DNA of 40,243 nucleotides from CAZHFW01 sp964531675 (GTDB lineage Bacteria > Planctomycetota > Phycisphaerae > Phycisphaerales > UBA1924), in assembly GCA_964531675.1 (NCBI GenBank), contig CAZHFW010000034.1, positions 1 to 40,243 of the forward strand, read 5' to 3'. Below are positions 1 through 6,569 of the stretch, in pieces (positions within the stretch are counted from its first letter, which is position 1; each line of letters begins with the position of its first letter). The notes beneath the pieces were generated by a model that was given only the letters and a program-made list of their open reading frames with translations, ran no database searches and had not been told where the DNA came from. A program made the translations under genes and the position numbers.

Positions 1-20
1 GCTTGCGGTATCTTGTCCCC

Positions 21-1061
21 ATGGCCAGCCCAAAGCGGGTCAACGCGTACGCATGGCTCCGGCCTGACCAGGTCGGCCCTGTGCGCGCGCTGGCGGAAGC
101 GGTCCACATCGACTTCGTCGCCGCGGGTTCTCCCGTGCGAGGCCAGAGCCCGCGCATCGCCTCCGACCTGGCCTGCGAGTCGCGCGACGACCTCCGAGCT
201 GCGGTCGCCGAGTGCGCCGCCGATCTGTTCCTCATCATGGACCCGGGCGACTTCGGCAAAGAGCCCTCCGACCTCCGCGCCCTGATCGCTGCGGCCCAGC
301 GCCGCGTCCGCGTCGGATGCCTCGAGCCGGTCCTGGCTTCCGCGCTCGAACTCAGCGCCGCCCAATCGATCCTCGGCCAGAACATCGCGCTGGCGGATCT
401 TGCCCGCTTCATCCCGCTTCCAAGGGCCGGCAGAATCTGGCGCGAATGCGCCGAAGTTCTCGAGGCCTTCGGACCGGTGCGCTCTGCTGCCATCGGGTGC
501 TTCGGAGGCACGACCTGCGGCGATGGCTCGCTCGGCGCCCAGCTCTTCGCGGCCCTCGACTGGCTCCACGCGCTCATGGGCGAGCCTGAGACCATCGACG
601 CAAGCTTCGGCTCCCCCGCGCACGCCGAAGGACTCCACACCCTCCCGGGCGAAACCCTCCGCGGGCTCTGTGGCGACCTGACCGCCAATCTCCGCTACAG
701 CGGCGGACGCACCGCGTGCATCGCGGTCAGCGATCAGGCGGGCCGCTTCAACCGCGTCGCGACCTTGCTCGGAAAAGCGGGCCGCCTGCGCGCGTTTGAC
801 GACGGCTTCGAGTGGCTCAACCCCGCGGGCGAGAAGATCGACGAACACCGCGCGTCCAAGCGGGGCATGAGCTCCGACCACGGGCACAACACGCTCGTCG
901 ACGCGGTCAAGCGGCTGCTCGACCCGGGCACCGACCAGACGCCCCCCACCAATCTCGAAGCAGTCCTGGCCATGTCCCAGGCCACGCTCCTCAGCGCCCG
1001 CACAGGCCAGGCCGAATCGCCCGAGACGATCAAGCGCATGACGCAGAGTCTGGCGATGTGA
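21..1061 (+). CDS. Gfo/Idh/MocA-like oxidoreductase-related protein
   Basis: A 346-residue protein. The overall pattern resembles the Gfo/Idh/MocA family: an opening strand, a helix, a second strand ending in AAGSP, then a DLRAAV helix and a DLFLIMDPGDFG strand. The C-terminal helix LLSARTGQAESPETIKRM is typical of family members that modify sugars or inositol. The usual N-terminal GxGxxG dinucleotide motif is not visible, so NAD(P) binding is uncertain and the protein may be a degenerate or non-catalytic relative. The ATG at 21 is preferred because the fold starts just after it. An in-frame TTG at 3 exists, and the gene might begin before the window. It converges with tyrS across an inverted octamer repeat. 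No partner gene is visible that would show a substrate. Confidence 0.6.
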   Translation: MASPKRVNAYAWLRPDQVGPVRALAEAVHIDFVAAGSPVRGQSPRIASDLACESRDDLRAAVAECAADLFLIMDPGDFGKEPSDLRALIAAAQRRVRVGCLEPVLASALELSAAQSILGQNIALADLARFIPLPRAGRIWRECAEVLEAFGPVRSAAIGCFGGTTCGDGSLGAQLFAALDWLHALMGEPETIDASFGSPAHAEGLHTLPGETLRGLCGDLTANLRYSGGRTACIAVSDQAGRFNRVATLLGKAGRLRAFDDGFEWLNPAGEKIDEHRASKRGMSSDHGHNTLVDAVKRLLDPGTDQTPPTNLEAVLAMSQATLLSARTGQAESPETIKRMTQSLAM

Positions 1062-1084
1062 GGCGAGGGAGCGAAAACAGCAGA

Positions 1085-1236
1085 GCGGAAAGTGGGGAGC
1101 AGCGACAGAGCGATTGAGCGATGAAGCGATCAGGGGATCGCGACGATCCGCAGCCCGATCGTGGTCCCCTTCGGCGCGTTGCTGCTCTACCGCTTGATCG
1201 CTTGATCGCTCTGTCGCTTTGCTGCTTTGCTGCTTT
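1085..1236. repeat. Inverted arrays of an 8-nt repeat between convergent genes
   Basis: The left arm carries AGCGA at 1101, 1109, 1117 and 1125, exactly 8 nt apart, with degenerate units on both sides. The right arm carries the reverse complement TCGCT at 1198, 1206 and 1214, flanked by near copies at 1190, 1222 and 1230. Segment 1101-1128 pairs with 1191-1218 with about three mismatches, giving a stem of roughly 28 bp around a 62-nt loop. It lies between the stops of two convergent genes, so it may act as a bidirectional terminator or be a dispersed repeat element. The same 8-nt period recurs at 32261-32395. Confidence 0.75.
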
Positions 1237-1238
1237 TC

Positions 1239-2552
1239 TCAAGCCCACCGCGTGATGTGCCAGTTCTTCTTGCCGCGGCGGATCGCGATCGTGTGGCCGA
1301 AGAGCAGGTCGCTCGTGCGCACCTTGTCGTCAGGGCCGACCTTTCGGCCGTTGACGAGCACCGAGCCTTGCGTGAGGAAGTCCTTGGACTCGCGCTTGCT
1401 GGCCGCGAGCTTGGTCGTCACAAGCAGGTCGATCAGCGCGATCCCGTCGCCCTCGAGGCTCGCCTTGGCGTGCTCGCTCGAAGGCACTTCCGCAAACACT
1501 TCCCGGAGCGTCGCCTCGGGAAGACTCGCGATCTCACCCGAGAAGAGGGCCTTGCCCGCGGCCTCGGCCGCTTCCATCTCGGTCTTGCCGTGGAGCATCT
1601 CCGTGACCGCACGGGCCAGGACGCGGTGCGCCTCACGCTTGCCCGGATCGGCAGCATGGCCCGCGAGGATCGCGTCGAGTTCGCCCGCGGGGAGGAACGT
1701 GAACGTGCGCACGAAGCGCGGGATGTCCGCATCGGCGGTGTTGAGCCAGAACTGGTACATCGCGTAAGGCGACGTGCGGTCCGCGGTCATCCACACCGCG
1801 CCCTTCTCGCTCTTGCCAAACTTCCCGCCGTCGGCCTTGGTGATGAGGGGGCAGGTGACGCCGAACGCGTCCGCCTTGGCCTCTTGGGCCTCGCCGGCTC
1901 CATCAGTCGCCATGCGCCGGATGAGATCTCCGCCCGCGACAATGTTCCCCCACTGATCACTCCCGCCCATCTGCAGCGTCACGCCCATCGTCTTGTGCAG
2001 GTGCGCGAAGTCGTACGCCTGCAGGATCATGTAGCTGAACTCGGTGTAGCTGATGCCCTGGTCCCGGCTCTCGAGCCTCGACTTCACCGAGTCCTTCTGG
2101 ATCATCATGTTCACCGAGAAGTGCTTCCCGACATCGCGGAGCACTTCCAGGAAGCCGAGCTTGCCGAGCCAATCGACGTTGTTGACCATCACCGGCGGGT
2201 TCTTCTTGTCGCCGAAGTCGATCACCTTCGAGAAGATCTTCCGCTGGCTCTCGACGTTGGCCCGCACGGTCTCTTCGGTCATGAGCGTCCGCTCGGCGGA
2301 CTTGCCCGAGGGATCGCCGATCAGGCCCGTCCCGCCGCCGCAGAGAATCACCGGCGTGTGACCCGCCAGCTGCAAGTGGCGCAGCAGGATCATGGGCACC
2401 ATGTTGCCGATCGTGAACGAGTCGGCCGTCGGATCAAAGCCCGCATAACCGCGCCGCGCCCCCGTGTTCAGGTGCTTGCGCAGCCCTTCCTCATCCGTCG
2501 CCTGATGGAAAAGGGCGTGGGTCTTCAGTTCATCGAGAAAGTCATGCGGCAT
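1239..2552 (-). CDS. tyrS: Tyrosine--tRNA ligase
   Basis: A class I aminoacyl-tRNA synthetase of 437 residues, near the usual bacterial length, that charges tRNA-Tyr in the cytoplasm. The tyrosine-binding opening YAGFDPTADS lies at about 36-45. The ATP-binding signature that normally reads H(I/L)G(H/N) is here TIGN at 47-50, so the first histidine is a threonine. The GDPSGK loop follows, and the KMSKS-type motif is KFGKSE, as is usual for this family. The C-terminal 65 residues form an S4 RNA-binding domain (QGSVLVNGRKV). The gene is transcribed alone, back to back with the Fur-controlled heme oxygenase unit. No clear Shine-Dalgarno site precedes the ATG. Confidence 0.95.
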   Translation of the reverse strand: MPHDFLDELKTHALFHQATDEEGLRKHLNTGARRGYAGFDPTADSFTIGNMVPMILLRHLQLAGHTPVILCGGGTGLIGDPSGKSAERTLMTEETVRANVESQRKIFSKVIDFGDKKNPPVMVNNVDWLGKLGFLEVLRDVGKHFSVNMMIQKDSVKSRLESRDQGISYTEFSYMILQAYDFAHLHKTMGVTLQMGGSDQWGNIVAGGDLIRRMATDGAGEAQEAKADAFGVTCPLITKADGGKFGKSEKGAVWMTADRTSPYAMYQFWLNTADADIPRFVRTFTFLPAGELDAILAGHAADPGKREAHRVLARAVTEMLHGKTEMEAAEAAGKALFSGEIASLPEATLREVFAEVPSSEHAKASLEGDGIALIDLLVTTKLAASKRESKDFLTQGSVLVNGRKVGPDDKVRTSDLLFGHTIAIRRGKKNWHITRWA

Positions 2553-2649
2553 GGGGGCAAGGGTAGAGCCAGCGCCGCCGATTTCGACGCATGTCTTCCC
2601 GGATCCCCCGCTGGCGACCCGGCAACGGGGTCATTTGATCCCACCAGGG

Positions 2650-2677
2650 TTGACACCGGTCCGGCCCGGTCTAAGGT
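2650..2677 (+). promoter_or_regulatory. Sigma-70-type promoter of the heme oxygenase unit
   Basis: A perfect -35 hexamer TTGACA (2650-2655) is followed after 16 bp by TAAGGT (2672-2677), which keeps the T1, A2 and T6 positions of the -10 box. Transcription would start near 2684, inside the Fur-like palindrome directly downstream. Confidence 0.65.
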
Positions 2678-2678
2678 T

Positions 2679-2697
2679 GTTGAGACTGAATCTCAAC
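2679..2697. promoter_or_regulatory. Fur-box-like palindrome
   Basis: Perfect 7-bp arms GTTGAGA and TCTCAAC surround CTGAA, 19 bp in all. The inner 15 bp, TGAGACTGAATCTCA, matches the common Fur-box form TGAGAATNATTCTCA at all but two positions. The site overlaps the predicted transcription start, where a repressor would block RNA polymerase. The next genes encode a small membrane protein and a heme oxygenase, an iron-acquisition enzyme often repressed by Fur. Fur binding is inferred. Confidence 0.7.
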
Positions 2698-2734
2698 TGT
2701 TGACGCCCCCACGCTGCCCGCTGAGAGTCACCCG

Positions 2735-2863
2735 ATGCAATGCCCCTTCCCAAAGCCCACCCGCTGGATCGCCCGGTTCGGCGTTGCGGGCTTCATGTTC
2801 TTCCTGGTCAAGGGGCTGCTCTGGCTGATCGTCCCGGCGTTGCTGGTCGCGTGGGGACGCTGA
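2735..2863 (+). CDS. Small single-pass membrane protein (42 aa) upstream of heme oxygenase
   Basis: An ATG-initiated ORF of 42 codons lies between the Fur-like box and the heme oxygenase gene. After a short basic head (KPTRWIAR) comes one hydrophobic span of about 25 residues, from FGVAGFMFFLVKGL through WLIVPALLVAW, with a lysine in the middle, and the protein ends GR. There is no strong Shine-Dalgarno site. The stop lies 29 nt before the heme oxygenase ATG, so the two are probably co-transcribed. I do not recognise a named family. A role in heme or iron handling at the membrane is only suggested by its position. Confidence 0.6.
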   Translation: MQCPFPKPTRWIARFGVAGFMFFLVKGLLWLIVPALLVAWGR

Positions 2864-2892
2864 CCGTTCGACCTTACCGACTGGAGATCCAC

Positions 2893-3582
2893 ATGACGAC
2901 CACCGCGACCACCCAGACTGACGCTGGGCACGCTGTCTCTCATCCCGCTGCGACCGGCGCGACCCCCAAGGTCATGGAACGCCTCCGCGACTCCACGATG
3001 GAGGCGCACAAGGCTGCCGAGCGCCACCCGCTCCAGTCCGCCCTCGCAACCGGCAAGCTGCCGCGCAACCAGTTCATCGCGCAGCACGCCCAGCTCTACC
3101 TCGTGCACGTCGCGCTAGAGAACGCCCTCCAGCGTCACGCGGCCTCGACGCCCGCGATCGCCTCGGTCGTCAAGCTCTACCAGCTCACCGCGCCCTACCT
3201 GGCCCGCGACATGCAGCACTTCGGCGTGGACCTGGCAAAGATCACCCCCACCGCTGCCTCCGCGGCGTTCATCGCCCGCCTGGAAGCGCTCGCAGCGACC
3301 GACCCGCTCACGCTCCTGGGCGTGCAATACGTCCTGGAAGGCTCCAAGAACGGCGCCAAGTTCCTGAGCAAGGTCGTCATGAAAGCCTATCAGCTCGCGC
3401 CCGGACAGGGCTGCCTGGCGATGGATCCCTACGGCCCGCACCAGCGCGAGTATTGGCAACGCTTCAAGGACGACATGAATGCCCAGCACTTCACCGAGAC
3501 CCAGGTCCTCGCGATGATCGAGAGCGCCCGCGCGACCTTCGACGCGATCGCCGCCATCGGTGACGACGTGCTGGCGGCCTGA
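2893..3582 (+). CDS. Heme oxygenase (biliverdin-producing type)
   Basis: A 229-residue all-helical protein of the bacterial heme oxygenase family, which opens heme to release iron, CO and biliverdin. The proximal helix reads STMEAHKAAERHPLQSAL, with His39 the likely axial ligand, followed by the family pattern LYLVHVALENAL. The distal helix has the glycine-rich stretch LLGVQYVLEGSKNGAKFL, in which the kinked GSxxG contacts the heme. The start is fixed by GGAG seven bases before the ATG at 2893. An upstream Fur-like box and promoter suggest induction under iron limitation. The first 25 residues are a poorly conserved Thr/Ala-rich extension. No reductase or heme transporter gene is seen nearby. 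Confidence 0.88.
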   Translation: MTTTATTQTDAGHAVSHPAATGATPKVMERLRDSTMEAHKAAERHPLQSALATGKLPRNQFIAQHAQLYLVHVALENALQRHAASTPAIASVVKLYQLTAPYLARDMQHFGVDLAKITPTAASAAFIARLEALAATDPLTLLGVQYVLEGSKNGAKFLSKVVMKAYQLAPGQGCLAMDPYGPHQREYWQRFKDDMNAQHFTETQVLAMIESARATFDAIAAIGDDVLAA

Positions 3583-3620
3583 GCGCGGAACCCGACCAGC
3601 GCTTGCAGGACACGGAGCCC

Positions 3621-3637
3621 ACAGGCAGCATGCCTGT
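3621..3637. repeat. Short perfect hairpin, possibly a dispersed repeat
   Basis: ACAGGC and GCCTGT form a perfect 6-bp stem around AGCAT, 38 bp after the heme oxygenase stop. It lacks a T-run, so it is a poor intrinsic terminator. Its form resembles short hairpins scattered between genes in some planctomycetes. This is an impression that only a genome search could confirm. Confidence 0.4.
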
Positions 3638-3707
3638 ACCACAAGCCTGGGGAGAAGTGCCCTGACCGAAGGCCGGTAGAATCCGGTGCGGCCCGAGCCG
3701 CACCACG

Positions 3708-4775
3708 ATGCCGCAACACTCGCTCACACTCGCTGCCTGGTTCCACGACCTCAGCCCGTTCCTCATCCGCTTCACCGACACGTTCGGGATCCGGTGGTAC
3801 GGCCTCTCCTACGCGCTGGGCTTTCTGTGCGCCTTCCTGCTCATGCGCCGCCTCTGCGCGCTCGGGTACACCACCCTCCGCAAGGACCAGATGGGCGATC
3901 TGATCCTGACACTCATCCTGGGCGTCGTGCTCGGCGGACGCATCGGCTACATGCTCTTCTACCAGCCCAGCCTCCTCTGGACCTTCTCGGGCAGCTTCCC
4001 GTTCTGGGGCGCGCTCCAGATCAACAACGGCGGGATGGCCAGCCATGGCGGGATGATCGGCGTGATCGCCATCGCCTGCTGGTGGGTTCGGCGCGTCAAC
4101 CGCGAGCGGGCCGCCGAGGGCCAAGGCCCCGTCTCGATGCTGCACGTGCTGGACGTGTGCGCCCTGAGCGTTCCCGTCGGGCTCGGGCTGGGCCGATTGG
4201 CGAACTTCGTGAACAGCGAGCTTCTCGGGAAGGTCGTCGCGGCTCCGGGCCAGCCCGCGCCGTGGTGGGCGGTGAAGTTCCCGCGTGAGATCGTCTCGGA
4301 GCACGCGGTCCCGCTCACGCCCGAACAGCAGCAAGCGATCGCCAGGATCGTGCGCGACGTCTCGCTGCCGCGCGATTCCTTCGAGCAGGGATTCGAACGC
4401 CTCATCGACAAGATCCAGCACGGCTCGCACGATCTGGCGGCCAGGCTCGAGCCTTATGTCTCCGCCAGGCACCCGTCCCAGCTCTATCAGGCCTTCGCGG
4501 AAGGACTCGTGCTGCTTGGGATCCTCTGGCTGATCGCCTCCAGGCCCCGCAAGCCTGGCGTGACGGGCGCGTGGTTCCTGATCGCGTACGGCGTGCTCCG
4601 CATCACAACGGAGTTCTGGCGTCTGCCTGATGTGGGCGTGCAGAAGCTCATGGGTCTGAGCCGCGGACAACAGCTCAGCGCGCTGATGGTCGTCGTGGGA
4701 TTGGCAGCCCTGGCGCTGGTGGCACGGCGCGCCGCAGCCAAGAACCCGGGTTGGCGTCGCAAGACCGCCGCGTAG
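3708..4775 (+). CDS. lgt: Prolipoprotein diacylglyceryl transferase
   Basis: A polytopic inner-membrane enzyme of 355 residues that transfers diacylglycerol from phosphatidylglycerol to the lipobox cysteine of prolipoproteins, the first step of lipoprotein maturation. Recognisable blocks in order are the N-terminal IRWYGLSYALGF, GGRIGYMLFY, GGMASHGGMIG, the signature GLGRLANFVNSELLG with the essential Arg and Asn, RHPSQLYQAFAEGL, and YGVLRITTEFWRLPD. Between the signature and RHPSQLY there is a periplasmic-type insertion of about 70 mostly hydrophilic residues, which makes the protein longer than the usual 260-300. No clear Shine-Dalgarno site precedes the ATG. The gene converges with the MinD-like gene at 4853. 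Confidence 0.95.
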   Translation: MPQHSLTLAAWFHDLSPFLIRFTDTFGIRWYGLSYALGFLCAFLLMRRLCALGYTTLRKDQMGDLILTLILGVVLGGRIGYMLFYQPSLLWTFSGSFPFWGALQINNGGMASHGGMIGVIAIACWWVRRVNRERAAEGQGPVSMLHVLDVCALSVPVGLGLGRLANFVNSELLGKVVAAPGQPAPWWAVKFPREIVSEHAVPLTPEQQQAIARIVRDVSLPRDSFEQGFERLIDKIQHGSHDLAARLEPYVSARHPSQLYQAFAEGLVLLGILWLIASRPRKPGVTGAWFLIAYGVLRITTEFWRLPDVGVQKLMGLSRGQQLSALMVVVGLAALALVARRAAAKNPGWRRKTAA

Positions 4776-4784
4776 GCCCAGCAT

Positions 4785-4821
4785 GCCGCCGCCCCCGAAC
4801 GATTTTCGGGAAGGCAGCGGC
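4785..4821. terminator. Hairpin between convergent lgt and MinD-like gene
   Basis: CCCGAA (4794-4799) pairs with TTCGGG (4805-4810) around CGATT. The stem extends outward through GCCGCC (4785-4790) with GGC and GCGGC (4813-4821), with small bulges. Its position between two convergent stops fits a bidirectional terminator, although no long T-run follows. Confidence 0.5.
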
Positions 4822-4852
4822 CATCAGCAATGGACCGTGAACGGGGCCGCGA

Positions 4853-6484
4853 TCAGTTGAGATCGGCGACCGTGGACGAACCGCCCGGCCCGCGCACGAT
4901 GGCGTGGAGGCGGATGTCGCTGTCGATGAGCGGACGAACGTCCTTGGCCCGGTCGGCAAGGAGGTGGAGCACCGTCTTGCCCTGACCGGCGCGCAGGCCC
5001 GGATGGATCTGGCGGAGGATCTCCACGTGCACCTCGGCCCAGGATGCTGCGGCCAGGAGAGACTCGACCACGCGGGCCGCATCACCCGCAAGGCCCGCCA
5101 GGCCGATGATGTGGAGCGTGCCGTCGCAGGCGCAGGCGAGCTCGGCCGCGGGCGCGAAGGGACACTTGATGTTCAGGGCGCACAAGCCCGCCAGATGCTG
5201 CGCCAAATGCTGGGTGAGGTGCTGGACGTGACCCGCACTGCCCGCGGGAGACGTGCGCGGCCCGATCCGTGAGCCCGAAGACTCGATCGGGAGCGGCTCG
5301 AGCATCGGCGCCGCGGCGCGGGGCTCGGGCATTGGATGGCGTTCCGCAATCACGCGTTCGGCGATGGAGCGTTCATCAGGCGTGAGCTCCGAAGCCGGAG
5401 CTTCCGAGACAGGCAGACCCTCGAGCCCGTCCGGGATGATGTCCGCCAGCGCGTCGGACGAGCTGGGCAGCTTGGACGTGATCTCGTTGGCGGGAAGATC
5501 GCTGGCCAGACCCACGGGCATGGAGATCACGGACGCCGCGGGCGTCTCGGAGCTTGCGAGGGGCGTCTGGGTCACGCCCGGGATCGAAGCCCAGGCCGCG
5601 ATGACTCCGGCGACGATCTCGCGGACGGTGCGCTCGGTCTCGCTGCGGAACAGCGTGCGCGTCGCGACGGGGGAGATCTTGGGAGAGCAGATGACCGACT
5701 CGACGGCGCAGCCCAGATAGGTGGTCGCCGCCTTGCGGATGCGGGCCGCGGCTTCCTTGGCGCGGTCTTCGGGAGAGCCCATGACCGCGAGCCTGAGCGA
5801 CATGCGGGGCTCTTCATCCTCGCCTTCGCGTCCGATGAGCCCGAGCTCCAGATAGCCCTTGATGGCGCGATACGAGTTCACGATCGCGACTTCATCCGCC
5901 CCAGTCAGAAGCGTGATCGCGCTGACGCCCGGGATGTCGGCAAGCTCGGTCTCCGTGGGCTCGTCAACGCGCAGGAGCCAGGCGCCCGCGACGCGCAGCG
6001 CCCGACCGACCGCCTGTTCGAGCGAGGCCGCGTGCGTGGAGTCCGTCGACGTGTGATCGCCGATGAGTTCGAGCGAGACCTTCCCGCCGCCGACGCGGAG
6101 CATCGCGACCGCGATCTGCTTCTCGGTCGCCAGCGAGCGCGCGTATTGCATCGCCCACGCGGAGGCCATGACCGGCAGGTGCCCAAGCGCCACCGCTTCA
6201 AAGCCCGAGGGCGGATCAACCGGCTTCACCGGCGTGGAGGAGTTGTTTTCGACCTTCGGCGCGCGCACAGGAGCGGCCTTCGGAGCAGGCGCATCCGAGC
6301 CGGTGAGCTTGAGGGTCCGCATCGCGGGGGTCGCGACCGGCGCCGGAGTTGCCGCGATCGCGGGGCCACCTTCGCCCAGGAACAGGTCGGCCAGCGCGTC
6401 GTACTCGGCCATCGTGCCGGCGGCGTCGCGTGTCAGCGTCAGGTGCGAACCAGCCTGACGGGATCCTCCGGATTCGTGACTCAT
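4853..6484 (-). CDS. MinD/ParA-like protein lacking the P-loop, with an extra C-terminal domain
   Basis: 543 residues. Residues 95-300 follow the MinD/FlhG fold: strand FEAVALG, then GHLPVMASAW where KGGxGKST should be, helix AMQYARSLA, and strand IAVAMLRV. Next come AWLLRVDEP, ITLLTGADEVAIVNSYRAIKGYL (the TTPE..a..dAYa.iK block of MinD) and a C-terminal block ARIRKAATTYLGCAVESVICSPKISP like the end of FlhG. Neither Walker lysine is present, so it should not hydrolyse ATP in the normal way. An Ala/Pro/Ser-rich linker (about 305-430) leads to a domain at 435-543 that begins CPFAPAAEL and contains DGTLHII. GGAGGAG precedes the ATG. It lies 85 bp downstream of the ParA-CBM48 gene on the same strand, so a heterodimer partner or regulator role is inferred. 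I do not recognise the C-terminal domain. Confidence 0.65.
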   Translation of the reverse strand: MSHESGGSRQAGSHLTLTRDAAGTMAEYDALADLFLGEGGPAIAATPAPVATPAMRTLKLTGSDAPAPKAAPVRAPKVENNSSTPVKPVDPPSGFEAVALGHLPVMASAWAMQYARSLATEKQIAVAMLRVGGGKVSLELIGDHTSTDSTHAASLEQAVGRALRVAGAWLLRVDEPTETELADIPGVSAITLLTGADEVAIVNSYRAIKGYLELGLIGREGEDEEPRMSLRLAVMGSPEDRAKEAAARIRKAATTYLGCAVESVICSPKISPVATRTLFRSETERTVREIVAGVIAAWASIPGVTQTPLASSETPAASVISMPVGLASDLPANEITSKLPSSSDALADIIPDGLEGLPVSEAPASELTPDERSIAERVIAERHPMPEPRAAAPMLEPLPIESSGSRIGPRTSPAGSAGHVQHLTQHLAQHLAGLCALNIKCPFAPAAELACACDGTLHIIGLAGLAGDAARVVESLLAAASWAEVHVEILRQIHPGLRAGQGKTVLHLLADRAKDVRPLIDSDIRLHAIVRGPGGSSTVADLN

Positions 6485-6569
6485 GGCTCCTCCGCCAACC
6501 AGCCCGCCGCGACCTCGATCGGCCGCGGCGCTCTCACGTCATTGACCAACGATGCACGCCAGAAAGAGC

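Noticed and set aside
1227..2828. 533-codon plus-strand ORF
   Set aside because: It is antisense to tyrS, with shadow composition (rich in Arg, His, Leu, Val).
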